From Lysobacter concretionis Ko07 = DSM 16239 (lineage in GTDB: Bacteria; Pseudomonadota; Gammaproteobacteria; Xanthomonadales; Xanthomonadaceae), in contig NZ_AVPS01000001.1 of NCBI RefSeq assembly GCF_000768345.1, forward strand, positions 1 to 64,000: a DNA stretch of 64,000 nt, written 5' to 3'. Positions within the stretch are counted from its first letter, which is position 1, and each line of letters starts with the position of its first letter. The notes below the pieces were generated by a model. It had not been told where the DNA came from and searched no databases. It worked only from the letters and a program-made list of their open reading frames with translations. Shown here piece by piece: positions 50,678 through 61,109 of this stretch. Made by a program: the position numbers and the translations under genes.

Positions 50678-51483
50678 CAGGCGGCTTCCTTGGAGGGTCG
50701 GGTGTCGGTATCGCGCGGCATCGCATCGAACGGGATCGGCCCGTCCGGGTTGCCGTCCAGGAACTGCCGCACCAGCGGGTCGGTGCTGGCCTGCAACTGG
50801 GCCGGCGTGCCGGAAAACACGATCGAACCGTTGGCGATCACGATCGCGTGGTCGGCCACCGGCAGCGTTTCGTGGACGTGGTGGGTGACCACGATGCTGG
50901 TCAGGCCGAGGCTGTCGTTGAGCCGGCGCACCAGTTCCATCACCACGCCGCTGGCGATCGGGTCCAGCCCGGTCAGCGGCTCGTCGTAGATCATCAGCGG
51001 CGGATCCATCGCCAGCGCCCGCGCCAGTGCGACCCGGCGCGCCATGCCGCCGGACAGCTCGCGCGGGAACGCGTCGGCCGCCGCGCGCAGGCCGACCGCG
51101 TGCAGCTTCATCCGCACCAGCCGCTCGATTACCGGCTTCGGCAGCCGGGTGTGCGTGCGCAGCGGCAGGGCGACGTTCTCGGCCGCGGTCAGGTCGGTCA
51201 ACAGGCCGTTGCCCTGCAGCATCACGCCGATTTTCTTGCGCAGTTCCAGCAGCGCGCGCGAGGACTGCGGCATCGGCTGGCCGAAGATCTCCACCGTGCC
51301 GGCGGCCGGTTCCAGCTCGCCGGTCAGCGCCGCCAGCAGGGTCGACTTGCCGCTGCCCGAGGGGCCGAGCACCGCGACCACCTGCCCGCGCGGCACGCTC
51401 AGGTTGATGTCGCGCAGCACCGTGCGTCCGCCGCGGTCGAGGCGCAGATTGGTCAGGTGGACGATGGGACTGGAATCGGTCAT
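50677..51483 (-). CDS. mlaF: phospholipid transporter ATPase MlaF
   Basis: Cytoplasmic ATPase of the Mla system, 268 residues. Walker [11 protein letters not shown]-loop [14 protein letters not shown], signature LSGGMARR, Walker [14 protein letters not shown], switch His [11 protein letters not shown] 51483 precedes [10 protein letters not shown]; the open frame continues upstream without similarity. First gene of the operon mlaF-E-D-C-B; mlaA follows, making all six parts in one place, which is more compact than in E. coli. Confidence 0.95.
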   Translation of the reverse strand: MTDSSPIVHLTNLRLDRGGRTVLRDINLSVPRGQVVAVLGPSGSGKSTLLAALTGELEPAAGTVEIFGQPMPQSSRALLELRKKIGVMLQGNGLLTDLTAAENVALPLRTHTRLPKPVIERLVRMKLHAVGLRAAADAFPRELSGGMARRVALARALAMDPPLMIYDEPLTGLDPIASGVVMELVRRLNDSLGLTSIVVTHHVHETLPVADHAIVIANGSIVFSGTPAQLQASTDPLVRQFLDGNPDGPIPFDAMPRDTDTRPSKEAA

Positions 51484-51806
51484 CGGAAAGAAGTGGCACG
51501 CCACGCGGACGCAAACATCGCGCAGCTTGGTGGGCAGCACCTGAACAAGGGGTGTCACATTGTCGCAGGCCGGCGTCGGCGCTGCAGCGGTTGGCCGGGT
51601 CTCGCCGGTGTGACCGCTGCGCTCCCGGCGCCCGCCGGTTGAGACTGCTCCGACGTGTTGGGACGTGCTGGCCCGCCCAAACCCGCGGCGGGCAGGATTC
51701 TGGTGCACCCCCGCTACCCGCCGCGACCGGTTGGGCCGCGGCAACACGCGCATGCCGCGCCCTGCACTGCTGGTCGAGCGCAAGTCATTGAACTTGAAGG
51801 GGGAAA
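51484..51806. other. 323-base gap between mlaF and tRNA-Arg
   Basis: Contains the mla operon promoter region (not resolved by eye) and the sequence downstream of tRNA-Arg. Long open frames here are extensions of mlaF and lack family similarity. Confidence 0.5.
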
Positions 51807-51883
51807 TGGCGCGCCTGGAGGGATTCGAACCCCCGACCAATGGCTTCGGAAGCCACTACTCTATCCGGCTGAGCTACAGGCGC
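51807..51883 (-). tRNA. tRNA-Arg (CCG anticodon)
   Basis: 77 bases including an encoded CCA end (minus strand CCA at 51809-51807). Acceptor GCGCCTG/CAGGCGC; D arm with GCTCAGCCGGATAGAG; anticodon stem GTGGC/GCCAT (one G-T pair) with loop TTCCGAA, giving anticodon CCG; T arm GGGGTTCGAATCCC (conserved TTCGA loop). All arms fold correctly. It reads CGG codons, frequent in this high-GC genome. Confidence 0.95.
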
Positions 51884-52114
51884 ATGACAGGCCGCAGGAT
51901 CGGCCGGGGTGCAGGGAGCCGGTTCGGCTCGCTCGGTCCCGGTCGTGCGGGGAAGGCATTCTAGCGGCAAATCGCGCCGTGCGCCCGGTTGAGCAATCGG
52001 GCGCAGCAAATCAATCAGGTCGAGCAGGGTGATGGCATGGGCCACCCACTGGGGCCGGCCGGCGCCACGGCGTCGGCGTGCCGGACGCATGGTGGCATCC
52101 GCCATAATCGGCCG

Positions 52115-53014
52115 ATGAGCTACGAGCGTTTCGAACCCGTTCCCGTGCCGGTCTGGAAGACCCGCCTGCGGCTGTACTGGCAGCTGACCCGCAACGACCG
52201 CCCGATCGGTTGGCTGCTGCTGTTGTGGCCGACCTGGTGGGGGCTGTGGCTGGCCGCCGAGGGCATGCCGCCGGTATGGACGCTGTTCGTGTTCACCGCC
52301 GGTGTCTGGCTGACCCGCTCGGCCGGCTGCGTGGTCAACGACTACGCCGACCGCTGGCTCGATCCGCACGTGGAGCGCACCCGCGATCGGCCGCTCGCGA
52401 CCGGTGCGGTGCGCGGTCGCGAGGCGCTGGTACTGTTCGCGGTGCTGATGCTGGCCGCGTTCGCGCTGGTGCTGACGATGAACCGGCTCACGGTCTGGAT
52501 GAGCCTGATCGGCCTGCTGCTGGCGGCGACCTATCCCTACCTGAAGCGCTACACCTACCTGCCGCAGGTCTATCTGGGCATGGCGTTCGGCTGGGGCATC
52601 CCGATGGGCTTTGCCGCGGTGACCGGCGAGGTGCCGGCGCTGGCGTGGCTGCTGTATGTCGCCAACATCCTGTGGTCGACCGCCTACGACACCTGGTACG
52701 CGATGGTCGACCGGGACGACGACATCAAGGTGGGGGCGAAATCGACCGCGGTGCTGTTCGGCGATCTCGATCTGGTGATCCAGGGAATCCTGTACGCGCT
52801 GTTCTTCATCGCCCTGATGCTGGTGGGCCAGCGCGCCGCGATGGGCAACTGGTACTGGGCCGGGCTGGCGGTCGCCGCGGTGCTGGTGGCGTGGCAGTTC
52901 CGGATCAGCCGCAAGCGCGAGCGCGGCCCGCTGTTCCGCGCGTTCCTGCACAACCACTGGGTGGGACTGGCGGTGTTCGCCGGCATCGCGCTGGACTTCG
53001 CCCTGCGGGGTTGA
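52115..53014 (+). CDS. ubiA: 4-hydroxybenzoate octaprenyltransferase
   Basis: Membrane prenyltransferase attaching the polyprenyl chain to 4-hydroxybenzoate in ubiquinone synthesis. 299 residues, about eight helices. Asp-rich motifs: [20 protein letters not shown] (first) and [20 protein letters not shown] (second). ATG 52115 is close to the CATAAT hexamer at 52103-52108, too near to be its -10; the frame extends upstream without similarity. Confidence 0.95.
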   Translation: MSYERFEPVPVPVWKTRLRLYWQLTRNDRPIGWLLLLWPTWWGLWLAAEGMPPVWTLFVFTAGVWLTRSAGCVVNDYADRWLDPHVERTRDRPLATGAVRGREALVLFAVLMLAAFALVLTMNRLTVWMSLIGLLLAATYPYLKRYTYLPQVYLGMAFGWGIPMGFAAVTGEVPALAWLLYVANILWSTAYDTWYAMVDRDDDIKVGAKSTAVLFGDLDLVIQGILYALFFIALMLVGQRAAMGNWYWAGLAVAAVLVAWQFRISRKRERGPLFRAFLHNHWVGLAVFAGIALDFALRG

Positions 53015-53047
53015 GCGCACGCCCGCGGGGCGATGCAGCTGGAGGGC

Positions 53048-53812
53048 CTACGGCACCCGTGCCGCCACCCAGGCATCGACCCGTGCCGCGCCGGCCCGGC
53101 GCAGGACGATCGCGGCGGCGTGCAAGGTGGCGCCGGTGGTCATCACGTCGTCGACCAGCACCACGTGCGCCGGCAGGTCCGCGCCGGGGCGCACGGTGAA
53201 CGCGCCGCGCAGATTGCGCTGGCGACCCGCCGCATCCAGCCGGGATTGCGGTGCGGTGGCGCGCGGCCGCAGCAGGGCGTCATCGAGCAACGGGATGGCG
53301 AGCGCGTCGGCCAGCGGCCGGGCCAGCTCCAGCGCCTGGTCGTAGCCGCGTCGGCGCAGGCGGGCCCGGTGCAGCGGGATCGGGATCAGCGCGTCCGGCC
53401 GTGACAGGGGTGAGAACGCCTCGACCATCATCTGGCTCAGCAGGCGGCCGGCGGCGAGGTCGTGATGGAACTTGAACCGCGGCAGCAGCCGGTCCAGCGG
53501 CGCGCGGTAGGTGCAGGCGGCGTGGGTCTGCGCCAGTGGCGGTGGCCGTTGCAGGCAGGTGCCGCAGAGAGCGGTTTCCGCCGGATTCGGTGCCGGCAGC
53601 GGCAGGGCGCAGCGTTCGCAAGCGGGGCCGTGCCAGGGCAGTGCGGCGCGGCAGGCGGCGCACAGGTCGCGCCCGTTCTCGCCCGGCGCGGCGCAGGCCA
53701 GGCAACGGCCCGGCCACAGCAGCCGGATCGCGTCATGGCGCAGCCAGGTGACGAACCGGCCGCAGCGGCTGTCAACTTTCTGGGGCGTGGTTTGGTTGAC
53801 AGGGGCAGTCAT
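53048..53812 (-). CDS. comF: ComF family phosphoribosyltransferase-like protein
   Basis: ComF/GntX family, linked to DNA uptake and use in naturally competent bacteria. 254 residues: N-terminal zinc-ribbon-like Cys pairs ([29 protein letters not shown]) and a PRTase domain with the PRPP loop [14 protein letters not shown]. Also [19 protein letters not shown] and [17 protein letters not shown], family hallmarks. ATG 53812 lies within the divergent bioB promoter, so the two genes share regulatory DNA. Confidence 0.9.
   Translation of the reverse strand: MTAPVNQTTPQKVDSRCGRFVTWLRHDAIRLLWPGRCLACAAPGENGRDLCAACRAALPWHGPACERCALPLPAPNPAETALCGTCLQRPPPLAQTHAACTYRAPLDRLLPRFKFHHDLAAGRLLSQMMVEAFSPLSRPDALIPIPLHRARLRRRGYDQALELARPLADALAIPLLDDALLRPRATAPQSRLDAAGRQRNLRGAFTVRPGADLPAHVVLVDDVMTTGATLHAAAIVLRRAGAARVDAWVAARVP
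53769..53802. promoter_or_regulatory. candidate BirA operator of bioB
   Basis: CTGTCAACT (53769-53777), 16-base spacer, GGTTGACAG (53794-53802). The half-sites resemble the BirA box TTGTAAACC/GGTTTACAA, and the spacer equals the 16 bases of the E. coli bio operator. The right half contains TTGACA (53796-53801), a -35 for bioB with CAGACT 17 bases on (53819-53824). The operator also lies in comF codons 4-15. Confidence 0.7.
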
Positions 53813-53861
53813 GCTTTCCAGACTGCCGGGCTTGTCTTCTCGTATCTGTCGGAAAGCCGCC

Positions 53862-55034
53862 ATGCCTGCTGTCAGTGGAACCACCGTCCGGCCCGCCAGC
53901 CATCCCGCCGAAGTCGGCGCCGCGACCCGCCACGACTGGTCGCGCAGCGAGGTCCGCGCGCTGTTCGACCTGCCGTTCCCGGAGCTGCTGTTCCGCGCGG
54001 CGAGCGTGCACCGGGAGAACTTCGACCCCGCCGAGGTCCAGGTCAGCACGTTGCTGTCGGTGAAGACCGGTGGCTGCCCGGAGGATTGCTCCTACTGCCC
54101 GCAGGCGCAGCGTTACCACACCGGCGTGGAGGCGCAGAAGCTGATGTCGACCGACGCCGTGCTGGAGAAGGCGCGCGCGGCGAAGGCGGCCGGTGCCTCG
54201 CGGTTCTGCATGGGCGCGGCGTGGCGCTCGCCGGCCGACCGCGACATCCCGAAGGTCGCCGCGATGATCCGCGAAGTGAAGGCGCTCGGGCTGGAGACCT
54301 GCGCGACGCTGGGCATGCTCAGCGGTGGCCAGGCGCAGTCGCTGAAGGACGCCGGGCTGGACTACTACAACCACAACCTGGACACCGCGCCGGAGTTCTA
54401 CAACCGGATCATCCACACCCGCGAATACCAGGACCGGCTGGACACCCTCGGCCATGTGCGCGACGTCGGCCTGAAGACCTGCTGCGGCGGCATCGTCGGC
54501 ATGGGCGAGTCGCGCGACCAGCGCGCGGGCCTGCTGCAGACGCTGGCGAACCTGCCGGCACATCCGGACTCGGTGCCGATCAACCGGCTGGTGAAGGTCG
54601 AGGGCACGCCGCTGGCCGACGACGAGGAGCTGGCCGAGCTGGATCCATTCGAGTTCGCCCGCACGATCGCCGTTGCCCGCCTGCTGATGCCGCGCTCGAT
54701 GGTGCGGCTGTCGGCCGGCCGCCAGCAGATGTCCGACGAGCTGCAGGCGCTGTGTTTCCTGGCCGGCGCCAACTCGATCTTCCACGGCGAGAAGCTGCTG
54801 ACCACCGACAACCCCGAAACCGACCGCGATCTGGCATTGTTCCAGCGGCTGGGCCTGCGTCCGATGCCGATCGTCGGGCAAGCCGACGAACAGGCCGCCG
54901 GACACGCAGTCGGGCACCATACTGTCGAGCACTTGGTAAAACCGGGGGGAACCGTGCACGCCGACATCATCGAACCTGAAACGCTGGACCACGCCACCGG
55001 CACGGATGCCGACCGCACCGCCAGCGTGGTATGA
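53862..55034 (+). CDS. bioB: biotin synthase
   Basis: Radical SAM enzyme inserting sulfur into dethiobiotin. 390 residues from ATG 53862; ATG 53811 (17 codons earlier) would precede the predicted transcription start. [10 protein letters not shown] holds the C-x3-C-x2-C cluster motif; [26 protein letters not shown] and [12 protein letters not shown] supply further cluster and substrate residues. The C-terminal 40 residues are variable. First gene of bioB-F-H-C. Confidence 0.96.
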   Translation: MPAVSGTTVRPASHPAEVGAATRHDWSRSEVRALFDLPFPELLFRAASVHRENFDPAEVQVSTLLSVKTGGCPEDCSYCPQAQRYHTGVEAQKLMSTDAVLEKARAAKAAGASRFCMGAAWRSPADRDIPKVAAMIREVKALGLETCATLGMLSGGQAQSLKDAGLDYYNHNLDTAPEFYNRIIHTREYQDRLDTLGHVRDVGLKTCCGGIVGMGESRDQRAGLLQTLANLPAHPDSVPINRLVKVEGTPLADDEELAELDPFEFARTIAVARLLMPRSMVRLSAGRQQMSDELQALCFLAGANSIFHGEKLLTTDNPETDRDLALFQRLGLRPMPIVGQADEQAAGHAVGHHTVEHLVKPGGTVHADIIEPETLDHATGTDADRTASVV

Positions 55035-55037
55035 GCC

Positions 55038-56258
55038 ATGGCCCGCGCGTCATGGCGTGAACGCATCGAGACCGCGCGCCTGGCGCGGGTCGCCACTGCG
55101 CGCAGCCGGATCCGGCGCACGGTGACCCACCGTGACGGCGCGCGCTGCGTCGTCGATGGCCGCGAGCTGCTGAACTTCTGCAGCAACGATTACCTCGGCC
55201 TGTCCCAGCACTACGCGGTGGTTGGCGCGCTGCAGGACGCGGCATCACGGGAGGGCGCCGGCGGGCTGGGTTCGCATCTGGTCTGTGGCCACCACACCCT
55301 GCACGACCAGCTGGAGAAGGAACTGGCCGACTGGCTCGGCACGCCGCGCGCGCTGCTGTTTGGCAGCGGCTATCTGGCCAACCTGGCGGTGGTGCAGGCG
55401 GTGCTCGGCGACGAGGACGTCTGCGTGCAGGACCGGCTCAACCACGCCAGCCTGATCGACGCCGCGCGGCTGGCCGGGTGCCGCCTGCGCCGCTATCCGC
55501 ACAACGACCCGGAAGGCGCGATCCGCCAGCTGCGCGGCATGCCCGACGGGGTCGCGATGCTGGCCACCGACGGCGTGTTCAGCATGGATGGCGACATTGC
55601 ACCGCTGCGCGAACTGGCCCTCGTCGCCCGCGTCCAGAACGCGCTGCTGTATGTCGACGATGCCCACGGTGTCGGCGTGGTCGGCCCGGACGGTCAGGGC
55701 AGCGTGGCCGAGGCGCGGCTGTCGGTGGAGCAGGTGCCGCTGCAACTGGCGACGCTCGGCAAGGCGCTCGGCGGCTACGGCGCGGCGGTGCTGGGCGACC
55801 ACGCGCTGATCGAGCACCTGGCCGAGACCGCGCGGCCGTACCTCTACACCACCGCATTGCCGCCGGCCCAGGCCGCGGCGAGTCTGGCCGCGGTCAAGCT
55901 CGCGCGCAGCGAGCACTGGCGGCGCGAGAAGCTGGTCGAACTGGCCGCGCGGTTCCGCGAGCGGGCCCGCAGCGCCGGACTGGCCCTGCTGCCGTCGGAC
56001 ACACCGATCCAGCCGGTGATGGTCGGCGACGATGCGCGCGCGCTGTCGATGGCCGCCGCACTGGAACGCTTCGGCTACTGGGTCGCCGCGATCCGGCCGC
56101 CGACCGTGCCCGAAGGACGCGCGCGCCTGCGGGTGACCCTGTCCGCCCTGCACGCCACCGCCGATGTCGACGGTCTGGTCGAGGCCCTGCTGCGTGCGCG
56201 CGACCGTGCCGAGGCGGAGGCACGGATCGCCGCGATCCACGCCGACTCGCCGGTGTGA
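55038..56258 (+). CDS. bioF: 8-amino-7-oxononanoate synthase
   Basis: PLP enzyme condensing pimeloyl-ACP and alanine (first step of ring assembly). 406 residues. [23 protein letters not shown], and PLP Lys in [28 protein letters not shown] gives the PLP-holding Asp and His. Starts 3 bases after bioB. Confidence 0.95.
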   Translation: MARASWRERIETARLARVATARSRIRRTVTHRDGARCVVDGRELLNFCSNDYLGLSQHYAVVGALQDAASREGAGGLGSHLVCGHHTLHDQLEKELADWLGTPRALLFGSGYLANLAVVQAVLGDEDVCVQDRLNHASLIDAARLAGCRLRRYPHNDPEGAIRQLRGMPDGVAMLATDGVFSMDGDIAPLRELALVARVQNALLYVDDAHGVGVVGPDGQGSVAEARLSVEQVPLQLATLGKALGGYGAAVLGDHALIEHLAETARPYLYTTALPPAQAAASLAAVKLARSEHWRREKLVELAARFRERARSAGLALLPSDTPIQPVMVGDDARALSMAAALERFGYWVAAIRPPTVPEGRARLRVTLSALHATADVDGLVEALLRARDRAEAEARIAAIHADSPV

Positions 56259-56327
56259 CCCAAGCGCCAGCGGGCGGCGATACTTCGCTTTCCCCATTTC
56301 CCGCACACACCCCCACATAGAACGTCC

Positions 56328-57107
56328 ATGCATATCGAAACCCGCGGGCACGGCCCGGCGCTCGGCCTGATCCACGGCTGGGCGATGCACGGTGGCCTGT
56401 TCACGCCACTGGTCGACCGCCTCGCCGAGCACTACACGCTGCACCTGGTCGACCTGCCCGGCCACGGCCACGCCCGTGACGACGACCGCGCCCTGGAGCC
56501 GGTGGCGCTGGCCCGCGCACTGGTCGCGCGGGTGCCCGATGCGGTCTGGCTGGGCTGGTCGCTGGGCGGGCAGGTCGCGCTGCGCGCCGCACTGGATCAC
56601 CCGGACCGGGTACGTGGACTGGTGATGCTCGCCGCCTCGCCGCGTTTCGTGCGCAGCGACGACTGGCCGCACGGCGTCGGCAGCGCGCTGTTCAGCGATT
56701 TCGGCGACGCCCTGCAACGCGATTTCCGCGGCACCCTCGACGGCTTCCTCGCGCTGGAGGCGCTGGGTTCGAGCAGTGCGCAGGACGAGTTGCGCAAGCT
56801 GCGCGCGCAGGCGTTCGAGCGCGGCGAGCCCTCCCCGCGCGCACTGCTGGAAGGCCTGCGCCTGCTCGACACGCTGGACCTGCGCGCCGAATTGCCGGGC
56901 CTGCAGCTGCCCAGCCTGTGGCTGTCCGGCCGCCGCGACCGGCTGGTGCCGGCGGGCGCGATGCCGGCCGCCGCCGCACTGGCGCCGCAATCACGCAGCG
57001 TGGTGATCGCCAATGCCGGCCACGCCCCGTTCCTCGGCGCGGCCGACGAGGTGGCGGCCGAGATCGACACCTTCATGCGCACCGTCAGCGCGGGGCAACC
57101 GGCATGA
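56328..57107 (+). CDS. bioH: pimeloyl-ACP methyl ester carboxylesterase
   Basis: Removes the methyl group from pimeloyl-ACP methyl ester, the last step of pimelate synthesis. 259-residue alpha/beta hydrolase: nucleophile GWSLGG, Asp in GRRDRLVP, His in NAGHAPFLGA. HGWAMHGGLFTPLVDRL resembles BioH of E. coli. The 69-base gap after bioF and overlap with bioC fit operon membership. Confidence 0.94.
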   Translation: MHIETRGHGPALGLIHGWAMHGGLFTPLVDRLAEHYTLHLVDLPGHGHARDDDRALEPVALARALVARVPDAVWLGWSLGGQVALRAALDHPDRVRGLVMLAASPRFVRSDDWPHGVGSALFSDFGDALQRDFRGTLDGFLALEALGSSSAQDELRKLRAQAFERGEPSPRALLEGLRLLDTLDLRAELPGLQLPSLWLSGRRDRLVPAGAMPAAAALAPQSRSVVIANAGHAPFLGAADEVAAEIDTFMRTVSAGQPA

Positions 57108-58015
57108 GCGGCCTGTTCGACGATCGCCAGGTGCGCCGCGCGTTCTCGCGTGCCGCCGAGGGTTATGACGCCGCCGCGACGCTGCAGCGTGAGGTCGCCT
57201 CGCGCCTGGCCGAGTCGCTGGATTATCTCGACGACCCCGCGCTCGGCCTGGCGCCGCCGCAGGTCGTGGTCGACCTGGGCAGCGGGCCGGGCCACATGTC
57301 GGCGGCGTTGCAGAAGCGCTGGCCGAAGGCGCAGGTGCTCGCGCTCGATATCGCGCCGGGAATGCTGGCGCAGGTGCGCGGCAATGCGGGCGGGTCGCGG
57401 TTCAACCCGTTCACCCGCCGCCCGATCCCGGTCAGCGCCGATGCCCGCGCGCTGCCGCTGGCCGACCGCAGCGTCGACGTGCTGTTCTCCAGCCTGTGCC
57501 TGCAATGGGTCGAGGACCTGCCGGCCGTGTTCGCCGGCATGCGCCGGGTGCTCAAGCCCGGCGGGCTGATGCTGGTGTCCACGTTCGGCATGGACACCCT
57601 GATCGAGTTGCGGCAGGCCTTCGCCGCCGCGGACGAGGCCCCGCACGTGAGTCCGTTCACCGCGATCGGCCCGTTCGGCGATGCGCTGATCGCGGCTGGC
57701 TTCAAGGACCCGGTGCTCGATCGCGACGAGTTCCACCTCGGTCACCCCGACCTCGCCAGCCTGATGCGCGAGCTGCGCGGCATCGGAGCGACCAACGCGC
57801 TGGCGGGCCGCCGCCGCAGCCTCACCGGCCGCGCCCGGTTCGCCCGTGCCAGCGAGGCCTACGAGGCGATGCGCAGCGCCGACGGCCAATTGCCGGTGAC
57901 CTGGGAAGTCATCTACGCCCACGCCTGGGGCCCGCCGCCGGGCGCACCGATCCGGGTCGGCGGGGTCGACGAGGTCCAGGTGCCGCTGTCCAGCATCCGC
58001 GTCCGCCGGCGCTGA
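57104..58015 (+). CDS. bioC: malonyl-ACP O-methyltransferase
   Basis: SAM-dependent enzyme that methylates malonyl-ACP to start pimelate synthesis; its product is finished by BioH. 303 residues: VVDLGSGPGHMSAAL (SAM motif), ALDIAPGML, DVLFSSLCLQWVEDLP and RRVLKPGGLML. Starts FDDRQVRRAFSRAAEGYDAAA, typical for BioC. ATGA overlap with bioH. Confidence 0.94.
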   Translation: MSGLFDDRQVRRAFSRAAEGYDAAATLQREVASRLAESLDYLDDPALGLAPPQVVVDLGSGPGHMSAALQKRWPKAQVLALDIAPGMLAQVRGNAGGSRFNPFTRRPIPVSADARALPLADRSVDVLFSSLCLQWVEDLPAVFAGMRRVLKPGGLMLVSTFGMDTLIELRQAFAAADEAPHVSPFTAIGPFGDALIAAGFKDPVLDRDEFHLGHPDLASLMRELRGIGATNALAGRRRSLTGRARFARASEAYEAMRSADGQLPVTWEVIYAHAWGPPPGAPIRVGGVDEVQVPLSSIRVRRR

Positions 58016-58177
58016 GGGCTTCGGCGGTTTTGGCGGTCGCCGCTGACTGAAGCCGCGGCGGCAGGGCGGTTGCCGCCGCGAATGCCCGCGGACCGTTCCG
58101 CCGGTATCCTGCGACGGGTCGCACACGCCACTTCCGGATCGGGCGCGACCTCCGTTGCGCCAGATCGAGGACGAGCT

Positions 58178-59185
58178 TTGAACCAGCGACGATTGACCCT
58201 GCTCGCGGTGGCGATCGCCTTGCTGTCGGCGCTGTTCTTCACCTGCACCTACGTGCTCAACCGCGCCGCGGCGACCGGCGGCGGGCACTGGGCGTGGACG
58301 GCCGCGCTGCGCTACCTGATCACCCTGCCGCTGCTGCTGCCGCTGATGCGCTGGCAGGGCGGCATCGGGCCGGTATGGCGTGCGATCCGGGCCCATCCGT
58401 GGCCGTGGCTGGGCTGGAGCACGGTCGGTTTCGTGCTGTTCTACCTGACCCTGAGCTACGCCGCGGCGAGCGGGCCGTCGTGGCTGGTGGCCGGCACGTT
58501 CCAGCTGACCGTGATCGCGGGGATGTTGTGCGCGCCGTTCCTGTACCGCGACGAGCGTGCGCGGATTCCGCTGCCGGCGCTGGCGGCCGGGCTGGTGGTG
58601 ATCGCCGGCGTGCTGCTGATGCAGTTCGGCGTCGGCGGCGGCGCGCTCGACCGTGCCGGCTGGATCGCGCTGGCCTGCGTCGCCTTTTCCGCGGTCGCCT
58701 ACCCACTGGGCAACCGCGGCCTGTTGCTGCACCTGGAGCGTGTGGCCGACGAGCCCGGCGCGGTCGAGCTCAACGCCACCCAGCGGGTGTTCGGGCTGAC
58801 CCTGGCCAGCCAGCCGGCCTGGTGGCTGGTCACGGTGTACGCCGGTTTCCAGGCCGGGCCGCCGCCGCTGCAGCAGGTCTGGCTCGCCGGCGGTGTCGCG
58901 CTGGGCGCGGGCGTGATCGCCACCGTGCTGTTCTTCCAGGCCACCGGCATGGTGCGCAACGATCCCACCGCGCTGGCCGCGACGGAGGCGATGCAGGCCG
59001 CCGAGATCCTGTTCGCGACCCTGCTGGGCGTGCTGCTGCTGGGTGAGACCTGGCCGCAGGGGCGCGCGCTGGGGGGCGCGGGGGTGGTGATGGCCGGCAT
59101 CGTCGTGTTCAGCGGGATCGCCGCGCGCAAGGCGGCCGGCAACCCGCGTGCGACCCGGGACCTGCGCAGCGAGCGCGGCGGGTGA
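58178..59185 (+). CDS. DMT-superfamily multidrug efflux-like transporter
   Basis: Ten-helix membrane protein of the drug/metabolite transporter superfamily, 335 residues from a TTG at 58178 with GAGG and GAG upstream. The first segment LLAVAIALLSALFFTCTYVLNRA starts the first helix exactly, which favours TTG over the far upstream ATG (58070). The last helices (LALGAGVIATVLFFQATGMV, GVLLLGETWPQG) close an EamA-like fold. Substrate unknown; its position after the bio genes could be chance. Confidence 0.82.
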   Translation: MNQRRLTLLAVAIALLSALFFTCTYVLNRAAATGGGHWAWTAALRYLITLPLLLPLMRWQGGIGPVWRAIRAHPWPWLGWSTVGFVLFYLTLSYAAASGPSWLVAGTFQLTVIAGMLCAPFLYRDERARIPLPALAAGLVVIAGVLLMQFGVGGGALDRAGWIALACVAFSAVAYPLGNRGLLLHLERVADEPGAVELNATQRVFGLTLASQPAWWLVTVYAGFQAGPPPLQQVWLAGGVALGAGVIATVLFFQATGMVRNDPTALAATEAMQAAEILFATLLGVLLLGETWPQGRALGGAGVVMAGIVVFSGIAARKAAGNPRATRDLRSERGG

Positions 59186-59273
59186 GTCCGGTGGCGGGCG
59201 GCTGAAAACCGCACGCGGCGTTCAGCCCGCAACGGTTAGATTCGACCCCCTGTCACGCCGCCGCGAGCCGCTC

Positions 59274-59915
59274 ATGTTCAGTCCGACGACCATCGCCCTG
59301 GTGATCTCCGCCGCGACCCTGCTGGGCAGCAGCCTGCTGCCGCTGCAGGCCCAGCAGACAGCTTCCAGCACGATCCGGCAGTGGGGATTCGATCCCGGCA
59401 TGCTGGTCGCCGACGGCCGCGAGTTGCTGCTGCGCGCGCCGGACACGGCCATCGACAGCCTGTTCCAGGCCGCCCATGCGGCGACCAGCAGTCCGCAGGA
59501 AGCGGCCGCGCTTTGCGCGCTGTTCGATCCGGCCGCCGACCGCAGCCTCGCCGGCCTCAATGCGGTCGCCAACCGGCTCAGTCCGGCGAACCGCGAACGC
59601 TTCGCCGGCGCGGTCGCGAACCTGTTTGTCGCCGCGATGCAGTCCACGCCGCAACCCTACGACGAGGCCGCCGCCCGGCAGGCACTGAAAGCGTCCGGCG
59701 TGCGTGCCGCGCTGGTCAACGACGGCTTTGTGGCCGGCCTCAACGGCGACGACCACGACGCCCGCTGCCGTTCGCTGGGCTGGCTGATGGACGACCTGCG
59801 CGCCCAGCCGTTGCCGCAGCGCGCCGCGGTCGCCCGCCTGCTGCTGGGTGAAGGCCTGGAGCAACTGGCGATCGGTCCGGCGGACGCGGCCGCAGCGCAG
59901 GCGCCGCGCCTGTAA
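59274..59915 (+). CDS. hypothetical exported protein
   Basis: 213 residues with a hydrophobic N-terminus (7-27, ending LPLQAQQ), either a signal peptide or an anchor; the rest is Ala-rich helices with two Cys (AALCALFD, DARCRSLGW) that could pair in the periplasm. No family recognised. It lies alone between the transporter and the dehydratase on the plus strand. Base composition and codon pattern match neighbouring genes. Confidence 0.7.
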   Translation: MFSPTTIALVISAATLLGSSLLPLQAQQTASSTIRQWGFDPGMLVADGRELLLRAPDTAIDSLFQAAHAATSSPQEAAALCALFDPAADRSLAGLNAVANRLSPANRERFAGAVANLFVAAMQSTPQPYDEAAARQALKASGVRAALVNDGFVAGLNGDDHDARCRSLGWLMDDLRAQPLPQRAAVARLLLGEGLEQLAIGPADAAAAQAPRL

Positions 59916-60077
59916 CCGGACGAAAGCACCAGCCGGGCCGGCAGGCGCGACCGGCACGGCGTTATCCCGCTGACGATCCGACCTGCTGGGGGGATCAGGC
60001 GGTGGTTCTCCGCCCGGGAATGGGAACGGGAACGCCCTCATTCCAGTGATCACCGGTGCGCCGTGAAACCCGTCACG

Positions 60078-60105
60078 AGCGCGCCGGCTTGGCGACCGGC
60101 GCGCT
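60078..60105 (-). terminator. hairpin after the dehydratase gene
   Basis: AGCGCGCCGG, loop of 8, CCGGCGCGCT: perfect 10-bp stem 18 bases past the stop at 60123 (minus strand). No T run, so a weak or Rho-assisted end. Confidence 0.4.
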
Positions 60106-60122
60106 GCATGACGGAGCGTGCC

Positions 60123-61109
60123 TTATGACGGGCGCGGCGCCATCGCGAACAGCGCCGGCAACGCATCCAGGTCGACATTGCCGCCCGACAGGATGATGCC
60201 GACGCGGCGGCCGGCGAAGCGCGCCGGATTGGCCAGCACGACCGCCAGGGGCACGGCTGCGGACGGCTCGACCACCAGCTTCATGCGCTCCCACAGCAGC
60301 CGCATCGCGGCGATCACCTGGGCGTCATCGACCAGCAGGATGTCGCGCACGTGCTCGCTGACGATCGGGAACGTGAGCGTGCCCAGCTCGGCGCGCAGGC
60401 CATCGCAGACGGTGTCGGCGGTCCGTCCGGTGACGCGCTCGCCAAGCCGGAGCGAGTCGTGTGCGTCGCGCGCACCTTCGGGTTCCGCGCCGAACACCTC
60501 GATCGCCGGATCATTGCCGTGGGCGGCCAGTGCGGACCCCGACAGCAGGCCACCGCCGCTGACCGGCGCGATCAGCGCATCGATCCCGGGCGAATGACGC
60601 ACCAGCTCCAGTGCCGCGGTGCCCTGCCCGGCGATCACCCGGGCATCGTTGAACGGATGCACCAGCACGCCGCCGGTCTCGTCCAGCACCGTCGCGGTGG
60701 TCTCGTCGCGGGAGGCCTGGGAGGCTTCCGAAAACACGATCCGCGCGCCATAGGCCTCCATTGCGGCGAGCTTGGCCCGCGACGCATTGCGCGGCACCAC
60801 CACGGTGGCGGGGATGCCACGGATCCGGCAGGCCAGCGCGATCGCGCCACCGTGGTTGCCCGAACTCTGGGTCACCACGCCGCGCGCGGCCTCGGCATTG
60901 GTCAGCGAGAAGACCGCGTTGCAGGCCCCGCGGAACTTGAACGAGCCCGAGCGCTGCAGGTTCTCGCACTTGAAATGCAGCTCGCAGCCGGCGATCGCGT
61001 TGAGGGTGCGCGCGTGCAGCACCGGAGTGGCATGCACATGCGGCGCAATGCGCGCGGCCGCGGTCAGGACCGCGTCGAAATCCGGTGCGTGGGTAGCGTG
61101 GGGTTGCAT
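60123..61109 (-). CDS. threonine/serine dehydratase-like PLP enzyme
   Basis: Fold-type II PLP enzyme of the IlvA-catabolic/serine racemase group. 328 residues from ATG 61109; PLP Lys in GSFKFRGACNAVF, SSGNHGGAIALACR (phosphate-side Asn), SGGGLLSG (PLP phosphate loop) and the late SGGNVDLDAL. No C-terminal regulatory domain, so the catabolic or racemase type rather than biosynthetic IlvA. Substrate (Thr, Ser or a hydroxy-amino acid) not decided. Confidence 0.85.
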   Translation of the reverse strand: MQPHATHAPDFDAVLTAAARIAPHVHATPVLHARTLNAIAGCELHFKCENLQRSGSFKFRGACNAVFSLTNAEAARGVVTQSSGNHGGAIALACRIRGIPATVVVPRNASRAKLAAMEAYGARIVFSEASQASRDETTATVLDETGGVLVHPFNDARVIAGQGTAALELVRHSPGIDALIAPVSGGGLLSGSALAAHGNDPAIEVFGAEPEGARDAHDSLRLGERVTGRTADTVCDGLRAELGTLTFPIVSEHVRDILLVDDAQVIAAMRLLWERMKLVVEPSAAVPLAVVLANPARFAGRRVGIILSGGNVDLDALPALFAMAPRPS

